DNA of 33,006 bases. Source: Beijerinckiaceae bacterium (lineage in GTDB: Bacteria > Pseudomonadota > Alphaproteobacteria > Rhizobiales > Beijerinckiaceae). The notes under the pieces were generated by a model. The model did not search any database and was not told the origin of the DNA. It saw only the letters and a list, made by a program, of their open reading frames with translations. The DNA is taken from NCBI GenBank assembly GCA_019747375.1, contig JAIEQX010000285.1, forward strand, positions 1-33,006, read 5' to 3'. Of this stretch, positions 9,300 through 16,962 are shown in pieces (positions within the stretch are counted from its first letter, which is position 1; the number at the start of each line of letters is the position of its first letter). Made by a program: the position numbers and the translations under genes.

Positions 9300-10316
9300 C
9301 TATTCGGCGACTTCCTTCGCCTTGGCGACAGCCGAAGGAGACGCCTTGTAGATGCGCTCGATGATGGCCTTGGCGTTCTCGCCTCGCACCGGGTTGATGG
9401 GCAATTGCAGCTTCTGGGCTTCGGCCAGGAACTGCGGATCCTTCATGGTGGCGTCGAAAGCGTCGCGCACGGCCTTCTGCCGGTCCTCCGGAACCGACTT
9501 CGACATGATGAAGGGGCGCCCGAGATCGCCGCCCGAGATGAACACGTCGAGCACTTCCTTCTGCTCCGGCGTGGTGGCGAAATTGCCGATGAACGGCACA
9601 TCCTTCGGCAGGTCGGGCGAGCCGAGCGGCGAGAAGCTCACCAGCGGGGTGATCTTCTTTTCGGCGATCCATTCCGGCGGAACGCTGCTCCAGGAGCCGC
9701 AGTCGCCGTCGAGTTCGCCGCGCTCCAGCGCCAGCTTCTGTTCGGCGCCGCCCGGGAAGCCGAGGATCTGCCGCACCTTCACGCCGAACATGTTCTGCAG
9801 GATCGCGCCGTTCACATAGGCGGCCGTGCCCTTGGCGGTGCTGCCCAGGATGAATTCCTTGCGGGCCTTGAGCTCGTCCCAATTGGCGATCTTGGCGGTG
9901 TGCCACGAGTAGCAGACGCGCACGTCGGGCGTCATGCTGCCGATCCACGCCACATCGGCGAAGCGGAACTTCACCTTCTCGGGGTTCATCAGCGAATCCG
10001 TGATGAGCGCCGGGTTGAATGTCGTGATGTAGGTGCCGTCCTTCGGCTGCGTGGCTTCCAGCTGGCGCACCGCGTTGAGGCTGCCGGCGCCGGGAAGGTT
10101 CTGCACGATGATGTCGGGCTTGCCGGGAATGTGCCGGCCGAGATGACGGGCGAGCAACCGCGCATAGGCGTCATATCCGCCGCCGGCGGAGAAGCCCACC
10201 ACCATGGTCATGGTCTTGCCCTTGTAGAATTCGGCGGGCTGGGCGGCTGCGGGGCTGGTCGCCGCGATGGCGCAGGCGGTGGCGAGCGCCAGTGCGGCGC
10301 CCCGGTGACTTGTCAT
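9300..10316 (-). CDS. Tripartite tricarboxylate transporter substrate-binding protein (Bug/TctC family), copy 1
   Basis: A periplasmic binding protein of 338 residues with a Sec signal ending AAAQ near residue 26. The mature protein starts EFYKGKTMTMVVGFSAGGGYD, followed by YARLLARHLGRHIPGKP and VQNLPGAGSLNA, the ligand-loop motifs of the Bug family, which bind small carboxylates or related metabolites. No TctA or TctB membrane gene is in the window, so it is an orphan or uses a distant transporter. It shares these motifs with two other copies nearby. On the minus strand, convergent with the ABC operon. Confidence 0.88.
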   Translation of the reverse strand: MTSHRGAALALATACAIAATSPAAAQPAEFYKGKTMTMVVGFSAGGGYDAYARLLARHLGRHIPGKPDIIVQNLPGAGSLNAVRQLEATQPKDGTYITTFNPALITDSLMNPEKVKFRFADVAWIGSMTPDVRVCYSWHTAKIANWDELKARKEFILGSTAKGTAAYVNGAILQNMFGVKVRQILGFPGGAEQKLALERGELDGDCGSWSSVPPEWIAEKKITPLVSFSPLGSPDLPKDVPFIGNFATTPEQKEVLDVFISGGDLGRPFIMSKSVPEDRQKAVRDAFDATMKDPQFLAEAQKLQLPINPVRGENAKAIIERIYKASPSAVAKAKEVAE

Positions 10317-10433
10317 GACGTTTCCTCCAAGGGGCGCATCGTTGGCGCCTGAGCGGGTGCGATCCGCATGGCGCGTTCGACCGTCGGGAGGAGATTAGAT
10401 TTCACGCTCCGGCAAGGCAAGGCGCGCGGGGAG

Positions 10434-10462
10434 GGCGGCGGCGGAAGGGTTCCGTCGCCGCC
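10434..10462 (-). terminator. Hairpin terminator after Bug copy 2
   Basis: GGCGGCGGCGGAA, loop GGG, then TTCCGTCGCCGCC: a 13-bp stem with one G-T wobble and a three-base loop. It begins 10 bases past the stop of the minus-strand gene at 10472-11518. There is no clear T-run, so termination strength is uncertain. It probably separates that transcript from Bug copy 1. Confidence 0.55.
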
Positions 10463-10471
10463 GCTTGCAGG

Positions 10472-11518
10472 TTAGCCGCCGGCCGCAATCGCCTGCCGGG
10501 CCTGCTCGATGATGTCGGGCGGCGTCGCATAGACGCGATCGAGCAGGGTCTTCATTTCATCGGCCGTGACGATCTCGAGATCCATCCGCAGCTTCTTCGC
10601 TTCCTCGAGAAATTCCGGATCGACGATCATGTCGTTGAACGCCTTCTTGACCGCCGCGAGCCGGTCCTGCGGCACGTCGGGCGGCATCACGAAGGGCCGG
10701 CCCCAGACCTGCGAGGCGAGGATCAGCTCCATCACCTGCCGCTCGCGCTCGTTGCGGGCGTAATCCATGATCAGCGGCAGGTCGGGAAACACCTGGCTCT
10801 TCTTCACCGAAAGCGCCACGAGAAAACGCACCTTGCCGGCGTCGAGCCAGGGCTGCAGCGTTTCCTTGTCGCCCGCCCACCCGGTGCTGACGCGCCCGCT
10901 CACCTCGCCGCGCTCCATCGCCAGATAGGCCTCGGTGGACCCTTTGTAGCCCGCCACCATCTTGAGCTTGGTCTTGAACACATTGTTGAGGAACAGGGGC
11001 AGGAATTCCGTCGACGGGCTCGAACTCCCGACGATCAGCTCGTGCTTCTGAAGGTCCTCGAACGTCCGGTGCGGCGTCGTGTGCCACGCCACCACGAGCC
11101 CGGTCTCCGTGTTCAGGCTGCCGAGCCAATTGAAGCGGCGCGGATCGTACCGCACCTGGATGTTGCGGGATTCGAGCAGCGGCGTCGTCAGCAATCCGCG
11201 CTGGATCGTCCCCATCGCGGTGCCGTCCTTGGCGGCGATATTGTAGAGATTGTTGGTGACCTGCATGCCGCCGCCACCCGGAATGTTCTGGATGATGAAG
11301 CCGGGATTGCCGGGAATGAAGCGTCCCAGGTGCCGGCTCACCAGCCGCGCATAGGCGTCGTAGCCGCCGCCGGCCGAAGACCCGACCATCATGATGATCG
11401 ACTTGCCCTTGTAGAACTCCGCCACGCTCTGGGCCTGCGCGGGCGCCGCCGCAAGCGCGAGCGCGCCGCCGGCTGCCAGCAGCCAGCGCCTGCGAGTCCA
11501 ATCCTTCACCTGCGACAT
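10472..11518 (-). CDS. Bug/TctC-family substrate-binding protein, copy 2
   Basis: A 348-residue periplasmic binding protein. Its leader [20 protein letters not shown] carries an RRR motif and looks Tat-type, unlike the Sec-type leader of copy 1; cleavage is likely at AQA|Q near residue 29. The mature start [21 protein letters not shown] and the following [17 protein letters not shown] and [10 protein letters not shown] are the Bug ligand loops. No membrane subunits adjoin it. A 155-base gap with a hairpin separates it from copy 1, so the two are probably transcribed separately. The ligand is unknown. Confidence 0.88.
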   Translation of the reverse strand: MSQVKDWTRRRWLLAAGGALALAAAPAQAQSVAEFYKGKSIIMMVGSSAGGGYDAYARLVSRHLGRFIPGNPGFIIQNIPGGGGMQVTNNLYNIAAKDGTAMGTIQRGLLTTPLLESRNIQVRYDPRRFNWLGSLNTETGLVVAWHTTPHRTFEDLQKHELIVGSSSPSTEFLPLFLNNVFKTKLKMVAGYKGSTEAYLAMERGEVSGRVSTGWAGDKETLQPWLDAGKVRFLVALSVKKSQVFPDLPLIMDYARNERERQVMELILASQVWGRPFVMPPDVPQDRLAAVKKAFNDMIVDPEFLEEAKKLRMDLEIVTADEMKTLLDRVYATPPDIIEQARQAIAAGG

Positions 11519-11696
11519 CGATCAAAACCTCCCTTTTGCCTGTTTGCAGGATCATCGAAGCAAGCCTCGCGCCAGCAGCGACCGCGGAGCTTCTGACGAC
11601 AATGTGTTCGCGTGGCCAAGGCTTGGGTTTGCGACTGGCGAACTTTGCCGCAGCTTCTATGTTGTGAGCGTGACTGTTTTCGAATCGAGGATGACA

Positions 11697-12455
11697 ATGG
11701 ATTTCGGCTGGATATCGGACCCGACCGCGCTGATCGCCCTGGCGACGCTGGTGATCATGGAGGTGGTTCTCGGCATCGACAACCTGATCTTCATTTCCAT
11801 CCTCAGCAACAAGCTGCCGCCCGAGCAACGCGCCAAGGCTCGCCGCATCGGCATCGCCCTTGCGCTCGTCCTGCGGCTCGGCCTTCTGTCCACCATCGCG
11901 ATCATCGTCAGCCTGACGCAGCCGGTCTTCACGATCTTCGACCACGCCTTCTCGTGGCGCGATCTGATCCTCATCGGAGGCGGCCTCTTCCTTGTCTGGA
12001 AGGCCACCAAGGAAATCCACCACACGGTCGATCCGGCCCCGACCGACGACGTCTTCGACACGGCTCGCGCCAGCCTGACGTTCGGCGCGGCGATCGGCCA
12101 GATCCTGCTGCTGGACCTCGTGTTCTCGCTCGACAGCATCATCACGGCCGTGGGCATGACCGATCACATCGCCATCATGGTGATCGCGGTCGTGGCCGCC
12201 GTCACGGTGATGCTGCTGGCGGCCGACCCGCTGGCGCGCTTCATCAACGACAACCCCACCATCGTGACGCTCGCGCTGGGCTTCCTGCTGATGATCGGCA
12301 TGACGCTGATCGCCGAAGGCTTCGGGGCGCATGTGCCGAAAGGCTATGTCTACGCCGCCATGGCCTTCTCGGGCTTCGTCGAGGCGCTCAACATGTTTTC
12401 GCGCCGCGCCGCCCGGCGCAAGAAGGACGCGCAGGCGAAAGCCCCCGACGCCTGA
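11697..12455 (+). CDS. TerC-family integral membrane protein
   Basis: A 252-residue protein with about seven membrane helices. Diagnostic TerC segments are [15 protein letters not shown] (about 20-34) and [20 protein letters not shown]; the Asp and Asn residues within helices are the family's putative metal site. TerC proteins are linked to tellurite resistance and, in the Alx/MntP-riboswitch group, to manganese export. The start at 11697 follows GAGG by 6 bases; an ATG at 11691 is too close to that site. No yybP-ykoY-type manganese riboswitch was recognised in the 178-base leader. A strong hairpin follows. Confidence 0.9.
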   Translation: MDFGWISDPTALIALATLVIMEVVLGIDNLIFISILSNKLPPEQRAKARRIGIALALVLRLGLLSTIAIIVSLTQPVFTIFDHAFSWRDLILIGGGLFLVWKATKEIHHTVDPAPTDDVFDTARASLTFGAAIGQILLLDLVFSLDSIITAVGMTDHIAIMVIAVVAAVTVMLLAADPLARFINDNPTIVTLALGFLLMIGMTLIAEGFGAHVPKGYVYAAMAFSGFVEALNMFSRRAARRKKDAQAKAPDA

Positions 12456-12463
12456 TCGACGCC

Positions 12464-12494
12464 GCCCGGAGGCCGCCTTTGGCGGTCTCCGGGC
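12464..12494 (+). terminator. Hairpin terminator after the TerC gene
   Basis: GCCCGGAGGCCGCC, loop TTT, GGCGGTCTCCGGGC: a 14-bp stem with one G-T wobble, starting 8 bases after the TerC stop. No T-run follows, so it may end transcription with help or protect the 3' end. Confidence 0.6.
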
Positions 12495-12607
12495 CAGCTT
12501 GACCTCGGCGCGGCGAACGACCTGCGTCGCCCGCCGGCCCTTGCCTCCCCGTCTCCTTCCCGGCACATTGACGGAAATCCGAAAAACGGATGACCGGGAG
12601 GAATGGA

Positions 12608-13645
12608 ATGAAGCTCACCAGGCGCTGGTTAGGCTATGCATTTGCGACGGCTGTCGTGACGATGCCCGTGATGGCGTCCGCACAGACGCCGGAGACGTCC
12701 TACAAGGGCCAGACGCTGACCATCCTGGTCGGATACCCGCCGGGCGCCGCCTATGACGCCTATGCCCGCGTCATCGCCCGCCACATGGGCCGCCATCTTC
12801 CGGGCGCTCCCTCCATCGTGGTGCAGAATATGCCCGGCGCCGGCAGCCTGACGGCCGCCAACCACCTGTACAACAACGCCGCCAAGGACGGGACCGTGAT
12901 CGGCACCTTCTCGCGCGGCATGCCCATGCAACCGCTGTTCGACGAGCAGGGCGTTCGGTTCGATCCGCTGAAATTCAACTGGATCGGCAGCGCCGCCTCC
13001 GAGGTCAGCGTCGCGCTGGCGTGGGCCCAGAAGCCGTTCAAGACGTTCGAGGATCTGCGGACGCGGGAAATGACCATGGCGGGCACGGCTCCGGGCGCCG
13101 ACACCGTCATCTTTCCGACCGCCCTCAACGCCGTGCTGGGCACGAAGATCAAGGTGGTGACGGGCTATCGCGGCGCAGCCGATGCGCTGCTCGCGGTGGA
13201 GAGCGGCGAGGCCGATGGCGCCGGCGGCATTTCATGGTCGACGCTCGCCACGTCGAAGAAGGAATGGCTGACGGAGAAGAAGGTCAATTTCCTCGTGCAG
13301 CTCGCCCTGAAGGCGCGGCCGGACCTGAAGGACGTGCCGCTGGTGATCGATCTGGCCCGCAACGAGGACGAGCGGCGCGTGCTGGAATTGATTTTCGCCC
13401 GACAAGAAATCGCCTATCCGTTCGCCGCGCCCCCGGGCGTGCCGGCCGAGCGGCTGGAGCTCTTGCGCAAGGCCTTCATGGATACGCTCGCCGACAAGGA
13501 ATTTCTCGTCGAGGCGGACAAGAGCGGCATGACCATATCGCCGATCACGGGTGAAGAGGTGCGGGCGCTGCTGGCGCGTGTCTTTGCAAGTTCGCCAGAC
13601 GTCATCGCGCGCGCCCGCGCGGCGATCGGCGGCAAGGCGAACTGA
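12608..13645 (+). CDS. Bug/TctC-family substrate-binding protein, copy 3
   Basis: A 345-residue periplasmic binding protein with leader MKLTRRWLGYAFATAVVTMP and probable cleavage at ASA|Q near residue 25. It keeps SYKGQTLTILVGYPPGAAYD, YARVIARHMGRHLPGAP and VQNMPGAGSLTAANHLYNNA, so it is a paralogue of the two copies on the other side of TerC, on the opposite strand. Start at 12608 with GGGAGGAATGGA upstream. No TctA or TctB genes adjoin it. A perfect 10-bp hairpin lies shortly after the stop and is shared with the convergent MOSC gene. Confidence 0.88.
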   Translation: MKLTRRWLGYAFATAVVTMPVMASAQTPETSYKGQTLTILVGYPPGAAYDAYARVIARHMGRHLPGAPSIVVQNMPGAGSLTAANHLYNNAAKDGTVIGTFSRGMPMQPLFDEQGVRFDPLKFNWIGSAASEVSVALAWAQKPFKTFEDLRTREMTMAGTAPGADTVIFPTALNAVLGTKIKVVTGYRGAADALLAVESGEADGAGGISWSTLATSKKEWLTEKKVNFLVQLALKARPDLKDVPLVIDLARNEDERRVLELIFARQEIAYPFAAPPGVPAERLELLRKAFMDTLADKEFLVEADKSGMTISPITGEEVRALLARVFASSPDVIARARAAIGGKAN

Positions 13646-13664
13646 TCGTTCGCGACCGAAACCG

Positions 13665-14207
13665 TCACACCGGCGCGAGCCGCCGGTGTGGTCCGGCGGG
13701 CAGCTCGACGGCGATGTCGTCGCCGGGCGCCACCGGCCCGCCGCTCAGCACCACGCCCATCACGCCCGCCTTTCGCACCAGCTCGCCGTCGGGCGTGCGG
13801 TCGAGAACCGCGCTCATGAGGCCCGGCTGAAAGCGATCGATCTGTCCGCAAGGGTTGCGCAGGCCCGTCAATTCCACGACCGCCTGCGCGCCGAGCCGCA
13901 GCCGCGCGCCGGTCGGCAGCGCCAGCAGGTCGACGCCGCGCGTCGTGACATTCTCGCCGAGCTCGCCGGCCGCGACCGTAAAGCCCTTCCGGCGCAGGTC
14001 CTCGAACAATTCCTCGGCGATCAGATGGACCTGACGCAGGTTCGGCTGGTCGGGATTGGCGCGCACGCGCGACCGATGCTGCACCTTGGCGCCCGCATGC
14101 GAGTCGCCCGATACGCCGAGGCCCGCGACCAGATCGACGCGCTCGAGGCGCGCCTTCGAAAAATGATGCGAGGGGCTGCTCGCGACGGCCACGACCTTCG
14201 CCTTCAT
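13665..14207 (-). CDS. MOSC domain-containing protein
   Basis: A 180-residue stand-alone MOSC protein, the beta-barrel domain also found at the C-terminus of molybdenum-cofactor sulfurases. The sequence shows GLGVSGDSHAG (30-39), NLRQVHLIAEEL, GELGENVTTRGVDL (81-94) and TGLRNPCGQID with Cys120, the conserved cysteine proposed to carry persulfide sulfur. Start at 14207, with GGAGAG upstream; the longer open frame from 14249 lacks a ribosome site. Convergent with Bug copy 3. Physiological partner unknown. Confidence 0.87.
   Translation of the reverse strand: MKAKVVAVASSPSHHFSKARLERVDLVAGLGVSGDSHAGAKVQHRSRVRANPDQPNLRQVHLIAEELFEDLRRKGFTVAAGELGENVTTRGVDLLALPTGARLRLGAQAVVELTGLRNPCGQIDRFQPGLMSAVLDRTPDGELVRKAGVMGVVLSGGPVAPGDDIAVELPAGPHRRLAPV
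13666..13690. terminator. Bidirectional hairpin between convergent genes
   Basis: CACACCGGCG, loop CGAGC, CGCCGGTGTG: a perfect 10-bp stem placed 20 bases after the Bug copy 3 stop and overlapping the last codons of the MOSC gene. It is positioned to end transcription from either side. No clear T-run. Confidence 0.55.
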
Positions 14208-14249
14208 GTCATGTCTCTCCGATGCAGCGCGATCCGTGCGCGACGCCAT

Positions 14250-14960
14250 TTAGGACAGAAGGTCGGGTCCCATCAACCGGTCGTAGGCCTGTTCCGGCGG
14301 ACCGTAGCTGCCGGCCGCAAGCTCCTCGAGCCGTGCGCGGTCGCGCAGCTGCACCATGCCGCGCGTCGCCCGGATGGCGCCGTGGCCCTCCAGTACATGG
14401 ATCGCCTGCGTGACGCCCGCGCGCCGGACAGCCAGCATGGTTGACAGGAATTCATGCACGAACGGGAGGTCGTCGCTGCCGGTGCGGTCGAAGCACATCA
14501 ACAGCCAGCGCGACAGACGTTCTTCAATCGTGAAGCTGCCATGCGAAAGCGCCGTATAGGCGATCTGCACCGACATGCTCTGCTGGAAGCGCAGCATCAG
14601 GCGCAGCGCTGTCGGGCGATCGTGCAGCCAGGCCGCATAGGCCGCGGCGGAGATCGAATAGGCGTCGCCGGGAAGCTGCACGAAGGAATTGAGCGAGCTC
14701 GTGTCGCCGTCCTCCAGAACCTGGTCGGTGGCGCCTTCGAAGCCCAGAATGGCGACTTCGATACGTTCCGCCCCGTCCATGCCGGCCACCATCGAAATGA
14801 TGCCGCTTTCAGGAAACAGGATGTCGGCGATCGGAACGCCCGGCACCACAATGTCCTGCTTGAGTTTCATCTTGACGAGCATGAGGTCTGGCGCGATCGC
14901 CTCGAAATCCGAGGATGAAAGACGACGCAGGAGCATGTTCTTGACGTTTGAGTGGCGCAT
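14250..14960 (-). CDS. Crp/Fnr-family transcriptional regulator
   Basis: A DNA-binding regulator of 236 residues if it starts at 14960. It has a cyclic-nucleotide-binding-like barrel (ILFPESGIISMV, GFEGATDQVLEDG, QLPGDAYSISAAAY) and a C-terminal winged helix. The latter reads EERLSRWLLMCFDRTG, HEFLSTMLAVRRAGVTQAI and LEGHGAIRATRGMVQLRD. This layout is common in Rhizobiales Crp/Fnr proteins. There is no Fnr-type Cys cluster, so oxygen sensing by an iron-sulfur centre is unlikely. The start at 14960 (MRHSNVKNMLLRR) has GAGGG 7 bases upstream; an ATG at 15014 or 15050 would lengthen it. Its target genes are not evident; it sits upstream of the MOSC gene on the same strand, 42 bases away. Confidence 0.87.
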   Translation of the reverse strand: MRHSNVKNMLLRRLSSSDFEAIAPDLMLVKMKLKQDIVVPGVPIADILFPESGIISMVAGMDGAERIEVAILGFEGATDQVLEDGDTSSLNSFVQLPGDAYSISAAAYAAWLHDRPTALRLMLRFQQSMSVQIAYTALSHGSFTIEERLSRWLLMCFDRTGSDDLPFVHEFLSTMLAVRRAGVTQAIHVLEGHGAIRATRGMVQLRDRARLEELAAGSYGPPEQAYDRLMGPDLLS

Positions 14961-15206
14961 TGACGCCCTCGCGGTTGCCGGGTCGGAAGACTTGAGCTTC
15001 TCCCAGCCGCTCATGACCTGAAAGAGTGAGCGATGGCGACAGCATAGCACGTTCGCCCTGCAATCGGACGAAAATCGGCAAAGCGCGGCTGTGGCGTTCT
15101 TCGGCCGTGCGACAAGCAGCTGTGGATCGCTCCAGCCTCACCGCCGCCGCGATTGCGCATCATGGCTGTCGGTGCACAATCAATGCGCCGGTCCGGAGTT
15201 CGCAAC

Positions 15207-15815
15207 ATGACGGATGAAGTCGTTTTCTACCACAATCCGCGATCGCGCGCCCAGATGGTCCACTGGATGCTCGAGGAATGCGGCGCGCCCTATCGCATCG
15301 TCCCGATCGACTTCACCCGGGGCGAACACAAGACGCCGGAGTTTCTCGCGCTCAATCCGATGGGCAAGCTGCCGGTCATCGCGCATCGCGGCGTCATCGT
15401 CACCGAAACCGCGGCCATCATTGCTTATCTCGCCGACCAGTTTCCCGATGCCGGCCTCGCGCCCGCCGCGCAGGATCCGTCGCGCGGCGTCTATTATCGC
15501 TGGTTGTTCTTCGCCGCCGCCTGTTTCGAGCCCGCGCTGTTCGACAGGCTGATGAAGCGTCCGGATCCGGAATCAAAGTCGAGTTCCGGTTACGGAAGTT
15601 ACGAGGACGTGCTGGCGGCGTTGAAGTCCGCGCTCGCCTCCGGTCCCTATATTCTCGGTGAAACATTCTCCGCGACCGACGTCTATGTCGGCGCCGAGCT
15701 CAACTGGGCGATGATGTTCGGCGCTCCCGGCGTCAAGGGCGATGTCGTCTTCGAGGATTATGTGGCGCGCGTCACCGCGCGCCGCGCCTATCTCCGCGTC
15801 GCCGCCGAAACCTGA
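15207..15815 (+). CDS. Glutathione S-transferase family protein
   Basis: A 202-residue GST. The N-terminal thioredoxin-like domain has YHNPRSRAQMVHWMLEE, then the cis-Pro strand NPMGKLPVIAH and the glutathione-contact turn TETAAIIAYLAD. An all-helical C-terminal domain follows, with GPYILGETFSATDVYVG as its N-capping motif. Start at 15207 with GGAG upstream. It conjugates or reduces substrates with glutathione in the cytoplasm; specificity cannot be told. The stop is 3 bases from the convergent TAXI gene. Confidence 0.9.
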   Translation: MTDEVVFYHNPRSRAQMVHWMLEECGAPYRIVPIDFTRGEHKTPEFLALNPMGKLPVIAHRGVIVTETAAIIAYLADQFPDAGLAPAAQDPSRGVYYRWLFFAAACFEPALFDRLMKRPDPESKSSSGYGSYEDVLAALKSALASGPYILGETFSATDVYVGAELNWAMMFGAPGVKGDVVFEDYVARVTARRAYLRVAAET

Positions 15816-15818
15816 AGC

Positions 15819-16790
15819 TCAGCGGCCTTTCTTCGCCAGATATTCGCGGTAGAAGCGCTCGGCGCCGGGATGAAGCGGCACATCCATGGGCGTGCCTTCG
15901 GTATCGCTGAACACCTGTTCCACGCCCGTATAGGCATATTCCCAGACGATCTGCTCGGCCCGCGCCGCCACGCCCGCCGCCACCTCGTAGGCGATGTGCT
16001 CCGGCAGGTCGGCATGGGCGTAGAGCGGCCATCCGCCATAGTCGATGCAGGCATGGTCGCGCGTCACGCCCTTGAAGCGATCTTTTTCAACCATGACCTT
16101 GCGCCATCCGAGTTTCGCCAGATGGTCGAAATGTCCGTCTTCGAGATCGAGCAATTGCAGGCCGTGGTTCAGCGCCTCCTGCATCCAGACGTCGAGCCCT
16201 TCGTCGAAGATGGCGTCGAGTTCGCCGCTTTCGAGCGCATTCATGCGGCGCGCGTCCTTGGGCGAGCCCGTCAGGTTGAGCGTCCCGCCCCATGCGACAA
16301 TGTCGGCGAGCGAGAAATCGTAATAGGACAGGGCCTGGTCGATGAACACGCGCGTCGAATGCGTGATGTCTTCCTTCACCGAGACATGCAGCGGATATTT
16401 GCGCTCTTTCACGTCGCGCAGCGATTTCAGTCCGGTCTTCGGATGAACCATGAAGACGAAGCGGTCCCATGACGGGTAGATCGCGATGGTGCGCAGCGGC
16501 AGCGGCTTGTCGAACAGGCCGACGCCGCGATAGGCCTGCGTGAGGAAGCCCGACGGATTGACCATCGCCATTTCGAGCGAGCCGCCCGCAACGTCGAGCG
16601 CCAGGATGGGCGAACCCGTCGCCATCCGCAGGGCAGGGCGGAAATGCTCGCCCGATCCGTTGCCCACCGTGATGCACATGTCGCGGTCGCCGCCATAGGG
16701 AGTCGCAGGATTTCCCGCAACGCTCAGCCCGAGCTCCCAGAGGAATTTGGCCCGGCGGAAATTGGCGCCGCGCGGCAGCGGTTCGGTCAT
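15819..16790 (-). CDS. TAXI-family solute-binding-like protein without a signal peptide
   Basis: A 323-residue protein resembling TAXI-type TRAP transporter receptors: VGNGSGEHFRPALRMATG near the N-terminus, MVNPSGFLTQAYRGVG, then VHPKTGLKSLRDVKERKYPL and DYSL-type ligand segments. Unlike ordinary receptors it starts MTEPLPRGANFRRAKFLWEL, with no Sec or Tat leader. The start is backed by GGGAGGAC 6 bases upstream, and the open frame further up does not encode a fitting signal. No TRAP membrane subunit is present. It diverges from a ThDP-dependent enzyme across 172 bases, so it may act in the cytoplasm in the same pathway, perhaps as a sensor or enzyme. Function beyond family is inference. Confidence 0.8.
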   Translation of the reverse strand: MTEPLPRGANFRRAKFLWELGLSVAGNPATPYGGDRDMCITVGNGSGEHFRPALRMATGSPILALDVAGGSLEMAMVNPSGFLTQAYRGVGLFDKPLPLRTIAIYPSWDRFVFMVHPKTGLKSLRDVKERKYPLHVSVKEDITHSTRVFIDQALSYYDFSLADIVAWGGTLNLTGSPKDARRMNALESGELDAIFDEGLDVWMQEALNHGLQLLDLEDGHFDHLAKLGWRKVMVEKDRFKGVTRDHACIDYGGWPLYAHADLPEHIAYEVAAGVAARAEQIVWEYAYTGVEQVFSDTEGTPMDVPLHPGAERFYREYLAKKGR

Positions 16791-16962
16791 GTGCGTCCTC
16801 CCGTGTTTTCTGGTCCTTGTTGGCGTCGACGATAAGGAGGCGGCGCCATGGGCACAAGACGGAGCCGCCGCCCGCCTTGCAGGCCCGGTCCCGCCTCCCC
16901 TATGATCCGGCCGCAAACAAAACAGCGGCGCAGGACGTCCGAAAAAACGAGAGGGAATTCTG

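Noticed and set aside
11519-11696. Possible yybP-ykoY-type riboswitch before TerC
   Set aside because: TerC genes can carry one, but no recognisable core or paired stems were seen in this short leader.
10557-12566. 669-codon minus-strand frame spanning Bug copy 2 and TerC
   Set aside because: It overlaps two clearly assigned genes in the wrong frame and shows no recognisable domain.
15011-15208. Small minus-strand frame in the Crp-GST intergenic region
   Set aside because: No ribosome site, Arg-rich composition and no motif; the region is better read as a shared promoter zone.
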